Below, piece by piece: positions 7,409-16,341 of a DNA stretch of 33,948 nucleotides (positions are counted from its first letter, which is position 1; every line of letters begins with the position of its first letter). The translations under genes and the position numbers were made by a program. The DNA lies in the NCBI RefSeq assembly GCF_000281975.1, contig NZ_AKKE01000058.1, positions 1-33,948 on the forward strand, in the 5' to 3' direction. This DNA comes from Novosphingobium sp. AP12 (lineage in GTDB: Bacteria; Pseudomonadota; Alphaproteobacteria; Sphingomonadales; Sphingomonadaceae). Under the pieces are notes generated by a model. That model was given only the letters and a program-made list of their open reading frames with translations, did no database searches and was not told the DNA's origin.

Positions 7409-10192
7409 GTGAGCGACGAGACCGACATCAACGAGAACAGCGGCCCCGAGGGCGAGTACACCCGCGTCGACATCGTCGACGAGATGAAGACGAGCTATCT
7501 CGACTACGCGATGAGCGTGATCGTGAGCCGCGCGCTTCCCGACGTGCGCGACGGTCTCAAGCCCGTCCACCGCCGCATCCTCTTCGCCAGCCAGGAAGGC
7601 GGTTTCGTCGCCGGCAGGCCGTACCGCAAATCCGCCAAGATCGTCGGCGACGTGATGGGCAACTACCACCCGCACGGCGACAGCGCGATTTACGACGCCC
7701 TCGCGCGCATGACACAGGACTGGTCGATGCGCCTGCCGCTGATCGACGGCCAGGGCAACTTCGGCTCGATGGACCCAGATCCGCCAGCCTCGATGCGTTA
7801 CACCGAGGCCCGCCTCGCCCGCGTCGCCAACTCGCTGCTCGACGATCTCGACAAGGACACCGTCGACTTCCTCGATAACTACGACGGTTCGCGCCGCGAA
7901 CCTTCGGTCCTGCCCGCGCGCTATCCCAACCTGCTGGTCAACGGCGCCGGCGGCATCGCGGTCGGCATGGCCACGAACATCCCGCCGCACAACCTCGGTG
8001 AAGTGATCGACGGCTGCTTCGCGATGATGGACAATCCGGGGATCACCTCGGAGGAACTGTTTCAGATCATCCCGGGGCCCGACTTCCCGACCGCGCCGCT
8101 GATCCTCGGCCAGGGCGGCGCGCGCAATGCCGCGCTCACCGGCCGCGGCTCGATCATCATGCGCTGCCGCGCGCACGTCGAAGAAGCCCGCGGTGCGAGC
8201 CGCGGCGCCCGCTCGATCGTGCTGACCAGCATCCCCTACCAGGTCGGCAAGTCCAACCTCGTCGAGAAGATCGCCGAGGCCGCGAAGGACAAGCGGATCG
8301 AGGGCGTCTCGGACATCCGCGACGAATCCAACCGCGAGGGCGTGCGCGTCGTCGTCGACCTCAAGCGCGATGCCTCGCCCGAAGTGGTGCTCAACCAGAT
8401 CTGGCGCAGCACCCCGGCGCAGTCGAATTTCGCCGCGAACATGCTGGCGATCCGTGGTGGCCGCCCCGAGATCATGTCACTGCGCGACATCCTCCAGGCC
8501 TTCATCCAGTTCCGCGAGCAGGTCATCACCCGCCGCACTAAGTTCGAGCTGAACAAGGCCCGCGAACGCGCGCACATCTTGCTCGGCCTGGTCGTCGCCG
8601 TGTCCAACATGGACGAGGTCGTGAAGATCATTAGGGGCGCGTCCAACCCGGCGGACGCCCGCGCCAAGCTGCTCGCCAAGGAATGGCCGATCGGGGACAT
8701 CGCGCCCTACATCCGCCTCGTCGAGGCGATCGAGCCCGATGCCGAGCAGGCCGGCGGTACCTATCGTCTGTCCGAAGCGCAGGTGAAGGCGATCCTCGAC
8801 CTGCGCCTCCACCGCCTGACCGCACTGGGCCGCGACGAGATCGGCGACGAACTCAAGCAGTTGTCCATCGCAATCGAGGGCTACCTCGCGATCCTGGCGG
8901 ACAGGATCAAGCTTTACAACGTGATGCGCGAGGAACTTCAGGCGGTACGTGACGCTTACGCCACCCCGCGCGTCTCCGAGATCACTGCCGCCTTCGACGG
9001 GATCGAGGACGAGGACCTGATCGAGCGCGAGGACATGGTGGTGACCGTCACCATGGATGGCTACATCAAGCGCACCGCCCTCTCCACCTTCCGGGCCCAG
9101 GCGCGCGGCGGCAAGGGCCGCGCCGGCATGGCGACGAAGGAAGAGGATGCCGTGACGACGATGTTCGTCACCTCCACGCACAATCCGGTGCTGTTCTTCT
9201 CCACCGCCGGAAAGGTCTACCGCCTCAAGGTCTATAAGCTGCCCGAAGGCGGCCCGACCACGCGCGGCCGTCCGATCGTCAACCTCCTGCCCGCGCTGGA
9301 GAAGGACGAGACGATCCAGACCGTGCTCGCCCTGCCCGAGGACGAAGCGGAATGGGGCAAGCTGTCGGTCGTCTTCGCGACGGCCAAGGGCAACGTCCGC
9401 CGCAACTCGATGGATTCGTTCGCCAACGTGCCCAGCAACGGCAAGTTTGCGATGCGCTTCGAGGAGGACAGCGAGGACCGCCTGATCGGCGTCGCTCTCC
9501 TTGAGGCATCGGACGACGTGCTGCTCGCCACTCGCCAAGGCAAGGCGATCCGCTTCGCCGGCGACGACGTGCGCGAGTTCACGAGCCGCACCTCGACCGG
9601 CGTGCGTGGCATGCTGCTCAAGGGTGACGACGAGGTCATCTCGCTGTCGATCCTCCACCGCGTCGGGACCGACGCTGATGAGCGCGAACAGTACCTGCGC
9701 TTCGCGCCCTGGAAGGGCGAGAAGGACGGTGAACCCACGCTCGAAGCAGATCGCATGGACGAACTCGCCACTCGCGAGCAGTTCATCCTCACCGTCTGCG
9801 CCAACGGCTACGGCAAGCTGTCCTCGGCTTACGAGTATCGCCGCACGGGCCGTGGCGGCCAGGGCATCACCAATATCGACAACATCGGGCGTAACGGCCC
9901 GGTGGTGGCGAGCTTCCCGGCAACCCGGGCGCAGCAGCTGATGCTGGTCACCGACCAGGCGAAGCTCATCCGGCTGCCACTCGCCTCGCTGCGCGTGATC
10001 GGCCGCGGTTCGGCAGGCGTGCGCTTGTTCACCGTGTCCGGCGACGAACACGTCGTCAGCGCCGTGCGCCTCGACGAGGAGCCCGAGGGCGAAACGCCTG
10101 CGGCTCCCGTCGCCGGTGAAGCTACGGAGACGCCTGCGGCCGATAGCCCCGAGGCCCCTGAGAGCCCCGAGTCGTCCGAAGACGGCGAATGA
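7409..10192 (+). CDS. gyrA: DNA gyrase subunit A
   Basis: GyrA cuts and rejoins DNA in the A2B2 gyrase complex that introduces negative supercoils. The product has 927 residues and starts at GTG ([10 protein letters not shown]). Visible are the breakage-reunion domain with catalytic tyrosine Y131 (SMRYTEARL), and the quinolone-resistance region [10 protein letters not shown]. There the equivalents of E. coli S83 and D87 (S92 and D96) are the sensitive type. The C-terminal DNA-wrapping pinwheel carries the GyrA box at 564-570 as QARGGKG, with alanine at the second position of the E. coli QRRGGKG motif. A strongly acidic tail rich in E, P and S follows from about residue 890. Its stop overlaps the start of the DUF952 gene by four bases. 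Confidence 0.98.
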   Translation: MSDETDINENSGPEGEYTRVDIVDEMKTSYLDYAMSVIVSRALPDVRDGLKPVHRRILFASQEGGFVAGRPYRKSAKIVGDVMGNYHPHGDSAIYDALARMTQDWSMRLPLIDGQGNFGSMDPDPPASMRYTEARLARVANSLLDDLDKDTVDFLDNYDGSRREPSVLPARYPNLLVNGAGGIAVGMATNIPPHNLGEVIDGCFAMMDNPGITSEELFQIIPGPDFPTAPLILGQGGARNAALTGRGSIIMRCRAHVEEARGASRGARSIVLTSIPYQVGKSNLVEKIAEAAKDKRIEGVSDIRDESNREGVRVVVDLKRDASPEVVLNQIWRSTPAQSNFAANMLAIRGGRPEIMSLRDILQAFIQFREQVITRRTKFELNKARERAHILLGLVVAVSNMDEVVKIIRGASNPADARAKLLAKEWPIGDIAPYIRLVEAIEPDAEQAGGTYRLSEAQVKAILDLRLHRLTALGRDEIGDELKQLSIAIEGYLAILADRIKLYNVMREELQAVRDAYATPRVSEITAAFDGIEDEDLIEREDMVVTVTMDGYIKRTALSTFRAQARGGKGRAGMATKEEDAVTTMFVTSTHNPVLFFSTAGKVYRLKVYKLPEGGPTTRGRPIVNLLPALEKDETIQTVLALPEDEAEWGKLSVVFATAKGNVRRNSMDSFANVPSNGKFAMRFEEDSEDRLIGVALLEASDDVLLATRQGKAIRFAGDDVREFTSRTSTGVRGMLLKGDDEVISLSILHRVGTDADEREQYLRFAPWKGEKDGEPTLEADRMDELATREQFILTVCANGYGKLSSAYEYRRTGRGGQGITNIDNIGRNGPVVASFPATRAQQLMLVTDQAKLIRLPLASLRVIGRGSAGVRLFTVSGDEHVVSAVRLDEEPEGETPAAPVAGEATETPAADSPEAPESPESSEDGE

Positions 10193-10530
10193 CCGACACC
10201 GTCGCCTATAAGATCCTAACCGGCGGGCAGCTTGCACAGCTGCTCGCCGACGGGACGTTCGCCGGTGCTCCCGTCGATGTGGCGGACGGCTACATCCACC
10301 TTTCCACCGCCGACCAGGCGCAGGGCACGCTGGATAAGCACTTCGCCGGGCAGGACGACCTGCACGTCGCGGTGGTCGATCTTTTGGCGCTGGGCGATGC
10401 GATCAGGTGGGAAGTCTCGCGCGGCGGCGCGCTGTTCCCGCACATCTACGCGGACCTCCCGCTTTCGGCAGTGCTCGCTCACGGGCCGGTCGTGCGTAAT
10501 GCCAGCGGGACGATGGTCCTCCCGGCATAA
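10189..10530 (+). CDS. DUF952 family protein
   Basis: The 113-residue protein matches the small DUF952 family by its characteristic pattern: an N-terminal AYKILT, then DGYIHLSTADQ and the tail segment LFPHIYADLPLSAV. The fold is thought to be related to ADP-ribosyltransferase-like or phosphotransferase-like proteins, but no reaction is established, and I claim none. There is no signal peptide, so it should be cytoplasmic. Its ATG overlaps the gyrA stop (ATGA), giving translational coupling. A gene so placed would be made at a rate tied to gyrase A. The gene looks intact. Confidence 0.85.
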   Translation: MTDTVAYKILTGGQLAQLLADGTFAGAPVDVADGYIHLSTADQAQGTLDKHFAGQDDLHVAVVDLLALGDAIRWEVSRGGALFPHIYADLPLSAVLAHGPVVRNASGTMVLPA

Positions 10531-10534
10531 TTGT

Positions 10535-10559
10535 CGTCCTGGCGCAGGCCGGGATGACG
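10535..10559. repeat. REP-like imperfect palindrome
   Basis: CGTC at 10535-10538 and GACG at 10556-10559 enclose CCTGGC and GGCCGGG, giving an imperfect GC-rich hairpin in the 52 bases between the converging DUF952 and acyl-CoA synthetase genes. It resembles the short dispersed palindromes common between sphingomonad genes and may also end transcription from one or both sides. A TCGTCC run recurs in the large inverted repeat near 18864. Confidence 0.45.
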
Positions 10560-10582
10560 GTTATTGGGATTCTACCGCTGCT

Positions 10583-12190
10583 TTAGTCGAACAACCGGCC
10601 AAGTTCGGCGAGCTTCAGCTTGCCGGTCGCCGTGCGGGGGATATCCGCTTCGGCGACGAAGACGATCCGGCGCGGGATTTTGTAGCTGGACAGCGTTTCC
10701 TTCAGCGCACCTCTCACTCCCTCCGCATCCGTCCTGGCCCCGTCCGCCAATACGATTGCGGCCGCCACGACCTGCCCGAACTCCTCGTCCGGCAGCCCCG
10801 TCACCGCGCTGGCGGCGACCTCCGGCAGGGCGCTAAGCGCGGTCTCCACCTCGAGCCGTGAGACGTTGGCGGCCCGTGTCTTGATCATGTCCCCCCGCCG
10901 CGCGACGAACGTGAGGTAATCGTCGGCATCGATCCGCACGAGGTCGCCGGTGGGGTAGAACCCGTCGGGCGTGAACACCTCGCAGCGGCGCCTGCCATAG
11001 AAGCCCGCCATGAGCGCTCCGCCGCGCAGGTGCAGTTCCCCCACTTCACCGACCGGGACCTCGCGCCCGGTCTCGGGATCGACCACGCGGCGCTCATACC
11101 CTCCCACCGCGCGGCCCGAGGCACCAGGCTTGTCGGCGGGCAGGCGCCGGTCGATCGGCTCGGCACTGTGAGGTGCGAACGTCTCGCTCATGCCCAGCAT
11201 GTTGGACTGCAGGTGCGGTTCGATCAGCACCCCATCGGAATCACGGAACTGCCCCAGCCCGACAATGGCGGCGACGTCCAGGCCCTCTGCAACCGCCAGC
11301 GCACGCAGGCGGGTCAACCCATCGCCCCAGCCGTTGACCCGGTTCACGCGGCATCGGCGCAAGGTATCCAGCACTACCGGCAGTTCAGGCGATGCCGGAT
11401 AGACCAGCGTTGCCCCCTGGCTCAGCACCTGCATTGCCATCGCCATTCCTCCCAGCCAGAACGCGGGCAGCATTGGCAACATGCGGTCCCCCGGCTTCAC
11501 CAGGAACAGCTTCGCCAGTTCGGGAGGATGCCGGGTAACGTTCCACTGCGTATGTACCACCGCCTTGGGCAACGAGGTGCTGCCCGAGGTATAGACGATC
11601 ACCGCCTCGTCGGAGGGCGAAACCCGCGCCTCGACCGCCGCGAGCAGCCCCTCGCCCACGCCGTCAGCGAGTGCCGATAGTTCCGCATGAGCCCCGGCCC
11701 ATTCGAGCCCTCCGGCATCGTCGAACCAGACCGAGCGCAGGTAGGGCGCCTCTTCCAGCCGCAACGCTCCGGGCTCCTGCCCGGCTAACCCAGGAAAGGC
11801 CCGACCCAGAACCTCGCCATAGTCATGCCGCAACATCCGCCGAGCGGCGACGAGGACCTGCACGTCGCTGTTTGCTAGAATGTGCGCGATTTCTCGAGGC
11901 GTTGCCAGAGTGCTCACCACCGTCACCAGCGCCCCGATCCGCAGGGCAGCGAGGAATGTGGTGATCCAGAAAATCCCATCCGGCGCCAGCAGTGCGATGC
12001 GCGCACCCTTGGCCGCTCCCAGTGCCAGCAGAGCTTGCGCTATGTGGGCCGAGCGGCGGTTCAGTTCAGCATAGTCGATGGTTTCGGCGACGGTCGCCAC
12101 GGCATCATTGCCGCCGCGGCGCGCGACGACCCCGGCCAGCATGGCGGAAATGGTCGAGGGCGGTCCCATGTCGCTCAAGGTGTCGCTCAT
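10583..12190 (-). CDS. AMP-dependent acyl-CoA synthetase/ligase
   Basis: The protein (535 residues) is an ANL-superfamily adenylating enzyme that activates a carboxylic acid with ATP and normally transfers it to CoA. Motifs: phosphate loop YTSGSTSLPK (200-209), NMLGMSET (330-337), YPTGDLVRID (412-421), hinge GDMIKTRAANVSRLEVE (433-449) and the C-terminal catalytic lysine K524 in RTATGKLKL. The hinge differs from the common GDMIK-x-x-G-ANVSP-x-EVE form: the glycine is alanine and the proline is arginine. The substrate cannot be read from the sequence. Its ATG lies seven bases after the receptor stop, and the AGGA ribosome site overlaps that stop codon. The two are therefore translationally coupled, which suggests that the receptor's ligand, or a product of it, is the acid activated. 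Confidence 0.88.
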   Translation of the reverse strand: MSDTLSDMGPPSTISAMLAGVVARRGGNDAVATVAETIDYAELNRRSAHIAQALLALGAAKGARIALLAPDGIFWITTFLAALRIGALVTVVSTLATPREIAHILANSDVQVLVAARRMLRHDYGEVLGRAFPGLAGQEPGALRLEEAPYLRSVWFDDAGGLEWAGAHAELSALADGVGEGLLAAVEARVSPSDEAVIVYTSGSTSLPKAVVHTQWNVTRHPPELAKLFLVKPGDRMLPMLPAFWLGGMAMAMQVLSQGATLVYPASPELPVVLDTLRRCRVNRVNGWGDGLTRLRALAVAEGLDVAAIVGLGQFRDSDGVLIEPHLQSNMLGMSETFAPHSAEPIDRRLPADKPGASGRAVGGYERRVVDPETGREVPVGEVGELHLRGGALMAGFYGRRRCEVFTPDGFYPTGDLVRIDADDYLTFVARRGDMIKTRAANVSRLEVETALSALPEVAASAVTGLPDEEFGQVVAAAIVLADGARTDAEGVRGALKETLSSYKIPRRIVFVAEADIPRTATGKLKLAELGRLFD

Positions 12191-12197
12191 GTCGTCC

Positions 12198-14690
12198 TCA
12201 GTGCACCTTGGGTTTGATCGTCAGGCGAAGCCAGAATTCGCGGCCGTTGTCGTAGGAGCACCAGACTTCGTCGCTTCCCGAAGGCCCTTTCGCCGGACCG
12301 CCATGCGCCTCGCCAGGGAAGAGGATACCGCCCGCATTGTTCGAATTGAAGCACAGCCCGCTGGTGTAGCGGTTGGTCAGGTTGTTCCCAAGCAGCGAAA
12401 CCTCCCAGCTGTCGTCCTTCGCCCCAATGGCGACCGAAGCGCCGAGCTTGAAGAACGCACCCTGATAGAAATCCCGGCGACTACCGAGGTTGGTGGTATA
12501 TTCCGAGGAGTACTGCCCGCTGGTGCCGAGGCGCAGCCTGTGGTCGTCGCCTACCGGCAGTTCGTAGTCGATGCCGTAGCTCGCCTGCCATTGCGGCGCC
12601 CGGCTGAGAGGGGTACCGGACAGGTCCTGCGCGGCGTACTGGAACGGCTGTCCGTCTGCGTTTACGAAGTAGTTGCCGTTGGCGAACGAGATCTGGTCGC
12701 CCGGATTTCCCGCGAGGTCGAGTACGCGGGGCACTAGGTTGCAGCCCTCCGCGAAGGTCTGCCCACCGGCGCAGGGCGCGCCGACGAACTCGGTGAACTT
12801 CGCCTTGTTCCAGTTGAGCGCGGCCCGGATCGACAGGCCCTCGATGGCGCGGGGGTAGAACGCCATGTCGAAATCGACGCCATAGACGCGCGCCGTGCCG
12901 GCGTTCACTGTGTTGAGCACCGGGATTCCGTTCGAGGCAGGCTGATTCACGCCCACCTGAAGCCCGTTGTAGCGATAGTAGTACGCGGCGATGTTCACGT
13001 TCAGCTGCCGATCCGCAAGCCGTGTCTTGATGCCGAATTCGCCGCCCCTCACCCGCTCATCGCCGTAGGAGTTGTCGGTGCCCGGGAACACGGGCTGGAC
13101 GATGTTGTAAGACCCGGACTTGTAACCCTGCTTGAGCGAGGCGAAGGCAGTGAAGGTGTCGGTTGGCGTGAAAGTCGCGGAAACTTCCGGCGACCAGTTC
13201 TTGGATACGAGGTCGGGCGCGGTGGGCACAAAGCTGGCCCCGCCCGAACTGCTCGTCATGTCGATCGATCGGCGCTCGTCGGTGTAGCGTACGCCGCCGG
13301 CCAGCTCTAGCGTGGGGGCGACCTGAAAGCGCACCTGGCCGAAGCCGGAGATCGATTCGATGTCCATGTCGAAGGTCCCGGCCAGCAGGCGGTTGGGGAA
13401 ACCCAGCGCCGTGTTGCCGGCGAGGAACGCGTCGTCGAACACGCTGGCCTTCTGGTAGAAGGCGCCGAGCAGGAAGTTGAGCGGGCCTGAATAGTCCGAA
13501 GTCAGGCGCAGTTCCTGCGTAAAGTCCTTGCGGTGGTACTCCTTGGCGGCGGCGAAGGTGGAGTAGGTACCCGGATTGAAACCACCGGTCAGCGAACGAC
13601 TACGCAGGTCGTAGTATCCGGTGACCGATGTGCCAGTGAGGTCGCTGCCGATTTCGCCGTTCAGTTCCAGCGTTGCGAAGTCCTGCTTGGTCTTGACGTA
13701 TGGCTTACCGTTGTTGGGCAGGCCACCGAAGGTGTCCGGATCGAGATAGACGATGGGGGCCTTGCGATCGACCTTGCAGTCCTCTCCGGGCGCGAAGAAC
13801 GAAGGCACGGGGATACCTATGGATGGTAGATAGTTGGCGGTACCCTCGGGGCAGGACTTGTACTGGAAGGGGCCTCCTCCTTCGGTGTACTCGTTGGAGT
13901 GATTGAGCTTGAGGCGCGCCGTGACGGTGCCGCCTTTGTCGTAGAGCAGGGTACCACGCAGATAGACCGCATGACTGCTCCCAAGCCGGTCACGCGGCTG
14001 CACCCCGCCTAGCGCCGGGATGGCGACCGCGCTGTTATGGAAATAGCCGTCCGAGGTGTTGAGTGCCGAGGCGATACGGATGCCGACGCCATCGGCCACC
14101 GGACCCGACAGCACCGCCTCCCCGCGCATGGTGCGCGCTTTGGCCTCGTAAGCGAGGCGGCCGATGACCTCATACTCTTTGCCTGGATCGGCAGTGCGGA
14201 TCGAGACGACGCCGCCGGGGCTGTTCTTGCCGAAGAACAGCGCCTGCGGCCCCTTGAGCACCTCTACCTGCGCCATGTCGAACAGGCCGATCGCATAGGC
14301 GTTGCCCTGCGTAAACTGCATGCCGTCGATGTTGAGCGAGACGGACTGGTCGATGCCCGGATCGAGCGAAGTCGTGCCCACGCCGCGGATCGAAACCTGA
14401 GCGCCGTTCTCCAGCACCGACTGCCCGAGAATGAAGCCGGGCGTCAGGCGGGTGATGCCCTGAAGGTCGACCACTTGCCCGTCGGCGATCTGCTGCGCGG
14501 TGACGACGTTGGCGACCACCGGAACCTTGAGGATCGATTCCTGCCGCTTGCGCGCGGTAACGATGATCTCGCCGGGATCGCTTGCAGCCACATCCCATGC
14601 AGGCGGAGCCGTTTCCTGAGCCACGGCGGGGGACACCCAGAGGGCGAGCAGCACGACGCACGCGCCATACGACAGGATCGTCTTGGTCAT
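12198..14690 (-). CDS. TonB-dependent outer-membrane receptor
   Basis: The 830-residue protein is an outer-membrane active transporter energised through TonB/ExbBD. It has a signal peptide (cleavage after PAVA, residue 24), a TonB box EIIVTA (41-46), a plug domain (about 50-170, with the VLKGPQALFFGKNSPGG motif) and a 22-strand-type barrel. The plug pattern is the sphingomonad receptor type used for many non-siderophore ligands, so iron uptake should not be assumed. Three cysteine pairs lie in likely surface loops (SCPEG/EDCKV, PCAGG/GCNLV, LCFNS/WCSYD), which could form disulfides. The protein ends KPKVH rather than in the usual aromatic residue. A GGGAGGG ribosome site precedes the ATG. It is followed by a coupled acyl-CoA synthetase gene; the ligand is unknown. 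Confidence 0.92.
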   Translation of the reverse strand: MTKTILSYGACVVLLALWVSPAVAQETAPPAWDVAASDPGEIIVTARKRQESILKVPVVANVVTAQQIADGQVVDLQGITRLTPGFILGQSVLENGAQVSIRGVGTTSLDPGIDQSVSLNIDGMQFTQGNAYAIGLFDMAQVEVLKGPQALFFGKNSPGGVVSIRTADPGKEYEVIGRLAYEAKARTMRGEAVLSGPVADGVGIRIASALNTSDGYFHNSAVAIPALGGVQPRDRLGSSHAVYLRGTLLYDKGGTVTARLKLNHSNEYTEGGGPFQYKSCPEGTANYLPSIGIPVPSFFAPGEDCKVDRKAPIVYLDPDTFGGLPNNGKPYVKTKQDFATLELNGEIGSDLTGTSVTGYYDLRSRSLTGGFNPGTYSTFAAAKEYHRKDFTQELRLTSDYSGPLNFLLGAFYQKASVFDDAFLAGNTALGFPNRLLAGTFDMDIESISGFGQVRFQVAPTLELAGGVRYTDERRSIDMTSSSGGASFVPTAPDLVSKNWSPEVSATFTPTDTFTAFASLKQGYKSGSYNIVQPVFPGTDNSYGDERVRGGEFGIKTRLADRQLNVNIAAYYYRYNGLQVGVNQPASNGIPVLNTVNAGTARVYGVDFDMAFYPRAIEGLSIRAALNWNKAKFTEFVGAPCAGGQTFAEGCNLVPRVLDLAGNPGDQISFANGNYFVNADGQPFQYAAQDLSGTPLSRAPQWQASYGIDYELPVGDDHRLRLGTSGQYSSEYTTNLGSRRDFYQGAFFKLGASVAIGAKDDSWEVSLLGNNLTNRYTSGLCFNSNNAGGILFPGEAHGGPAKGPSGSDEVWCSYDNGREFWLRLTIKPKVH

Positions 14691-14720
14691 CTTGGTGGTC
14701 CCTCCCGGTCACGCCCGTCT

Positions 14721-14734
14721 TCATGCGGGCATGA
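14721..14734. promoter_or_regulatory. Perfect 6-2-6 palindrome in the TonB-receptor leader
   Basis: TCATGC (14721-14726), GG, GCATGA (14729-14734) is an exact dyad, 30 bases upstream of the receptor start. It could be a regulator operator or part of a leader hairpin. No regulator gene is adjacent, so this is a candidate only. Confidence 0.35.
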
Positions 14735-14857
14735 GGAAGATGACCGCGGCGGGGGGCTGTCTCAATCGGGAGGGCGACATAAATCTGGAACAGAACGAAG
14801 CCGTGTTCTGGCATCCAGGAACTGAGCGATCGCCCAGCGCTTCGAGGTCAGCAAAAG

Positions 14858-14934
14858 TGGTGCGCCCGACGGGATTCGAACCCATGGCCCCCAGATTAGG
14901 AATCTGGTGCTCTATCCGGCTGAGCTACGGGCGC
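14858..14934 (-). tRNA. tRNA-Arg (anticodon CCU)
   Basis: Read on the minus strand, the 77-base cloverleaf has acceptor GCGCCCG pairing with CGGGCGC, a D-arm GCTC...GAGC, an anticodon stem CCAGA/TCTGG with loop TTCCTAA, a five-base variable loop and T-arm loop TTCGAAT. The discriminator is A and the CCA end is encoded at 14858-14860. Anticodon CCU reads the AGG arginine codon. It lies between the receptor gene and the DUF1178 gene. tRNA-Arg(CCU) genes are frequent integration sites, but I saw no second copy of its 3' end in this window. Confidence 0.97.
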
Positions 14935-15002
14935 CCACAAGCGGCGTCCTAGCTTGCGCATGGCTGCTTGGCAATTGCCCGGAATGCAAGATCGGAAACT
15001 GC

Positions 15003-15509
15003 TCAGTTCGCCTGTTCGGGAGGAACCACGGGCAGCGGTAGGGGCATGACGCCGATGCCTTCCTCCAGCAGTTCCTTTGCTTCGGTGACCGTGGCCTGGC
15101 CATGGATGACTTCGGCTTCGCGCTCACCGTAATGCATGGCGCGGGCATTGTCGGCAAACTTGTCGCCCACGAAGCGCGACGATTTGAGGGCCTCGGCCTG
15201 CATCTTCGCAAGTGCCTGGATCATCTCAAACGCCTGCGGCGGCAAAGGCGCGTTCGCGACCGGCGCCGGAGGGCCTGGGAAGGGAGCGGGCGGAGCGGCG
15301 TGCTTGCTCTGCGCAGACCCCGTTTCCGGCAATTGGTTGCCCTTGCGCGCGAGCCGAGGGGCCTGCACCGCCTTGTCGACATTTGCAGAGGCACAATAGG
15401 GACAGGTAACCAGTCCCCGCTGGCGCTGGTTCGCGAAGTCGTCCGAGGATTTGAACCAGCCCTCGAAACGATGCTGTCCATCTTGGCATTCCAGGTCGTA
15501 GACGATCAT
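15003..15509 (-). CDS. DUF1178 family protein
   Basis: The 168-residue protein matches DUF1178 by its N-terminal MIVYDLEC, the CPYC pair (C36, C39) after GLVTC, the ALAKMQAEALKSSRFVGDKFAD segment and the YGEREAEVIHG motif. The cysteines C8, C36 and C39 look like part of a small metal site, in the manner of FmdB-type zinc ribbons. No activity is known to me. Residues about 48-88 are a Pro/Ala-rich linker. Its start overlaps the upstream amidase stop in an ATGA, and the same neighbours occur in other alphaproteobacteria, suggesting a shared role with glutaredoxin and the amidase. Confidence 0.88.
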   Translation of the reverse strand: MIVYDLECQDGQHRFEGWFKSSDDFANQRQRGLVTCPYCASANVDKAVQAPRLARKGNQLPETGSAQSKHAAPPAPFPGPPAPVANAPLPPQAFEMIQALAKMQAEALKSSRFVGDKFADNARAMHYGEREAEVIHGQATVTEAKELLEEGIGVMPLPLPVVPPEQAN

Positions 15510-16336
15510 GGCGCGGCTATGTGCCGGCGGTTGACAAGGCTGGGCAACTGCGCCCGCACCTCCGCAAGGCGTTCGGTGGGGAGATCAACAAAACCGAGGC
15601 CCGCCTGACCCCCATCGTCGGCCCCGCCCATATCGAGCAGGACATCGCCCCAAGGGTCGATCGCGAGCGAATGGCCATAAGTCTCGCGCCCGTCCTCGTG
15701 CCGACCCACCTGCGCGGCGGAGAGCACATAGGCGCTCGCTTCTACCGCCCGGGCGCGCTGCAAGAGATGCCAGTGCGCCTTGCCCGTCGGGACAGTAAAG
15801 GCAGCGGGAACCGCGATCACGTCGCAGCGCGCGCGGCCCAGCGCCTCGAACAGTGCGGGAAAGCGAACGTCGTAGCAGATCGCGAGCCCGAGCCGGCCGA
15901 GCGGTGTGTCCACCGTTACCACCTCGTCCCCCGCCGCATAGGCGTTCGACTCGCGCCAGCTCTCACCCGTGGCGAGGTCGACGTCGAACATGTGCATCTT
16001 GTCATAGCGGGCGACGATCTCGCCTTGGTCGTCGATGACGAAGGCACGGTTGGCCCATTTGCCGTCCTCCCGCGCGATCGCCAGGGAACCCAGGTGAACC
16101 CACAGCCCCTCACGCCGCGCAGCCCCGCGTACGGAGGCGAGAACCACGTCCTCCCCTTCGGTGCGGATCGACTGACTGCCTCGCTCGCGCTTGCGGTCGA
16201 GCAGACCGGACATCTCGGGCGTGAACAGCATGGCCGCACCGCCCTCGCGCGCCTGTTCGACCGCCCCCACGATTGCGGCGGCGTTGGCCTGCGGATCGAT
16301 GCCCGTCGTCATCTGCAGCAGCGCGGCGCGAGGCAT
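15506..16336 (-). CDS. Nitrilase-superfamily amidase, probably deaminated glutathione amidase
   Basis: This is a carbon-nitrogen hydrolase with the Glu-Lys-Cys triad visible as E41 (FTPEMS), K113 (YDKMHMFD) and C154 (AICYDVRFP), in a 276-residue protein of usual Nit1/Nit2 length. The MHMFDVD and YDVRFPALFEALG sequences fit the Nit1 branch, whose characterised members cleave deaminated glutathione, a by-product made by transaminases acting on glutathione. Placement five bases after grxC and a four-base overlap with DUF1178 support a glutathione-linked role. Substrate assignment is by family and context, and omega-amidase activity is the main alternative. Confidence 0.87.
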   Translation of the reverse strand: MPRAALLQMTTGIDPQANAAAIVGAVEQAREGGAAMLFTPEMSGLLDRKRERGSQSIRTEGEDVVLASVRGAARREGLWVHLGSLAIAREDGKWANRAFVIDDQGEIVARYDKMHMFDVDLATGESWRESNAYAAGDEVVTVDTPLGRLGLAICYDVRFPALFEALGRARCDVIAVPAAFTVPTGKAHWHLLQRARAVEASAYVLSAAQVGRHEDGRETYGHSLAIDPWGDVLLDMGGADDGGQAGLGFVDLPTERLAEVRAQLPSLVNRRHIAAP

Positions 16337-16341
16337 GCGTG

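Noticed and set aside
14170..14814. Open minus-strand frame overlapping the receptor start
   Set aside because: It is an out-of-frame shadow of the receptor gene with Arg/Gly/Pro-rich nonsense composition.
14858..14934. tRNA-Arg(CCU) as the integration point of a genomic island carrying the receptor and ligase
   Set aside because: No integrase gene and no repeated copy of the tRNA 3' end were seen in the window, and the base composition of the neighbouring genes is not strikingly different.
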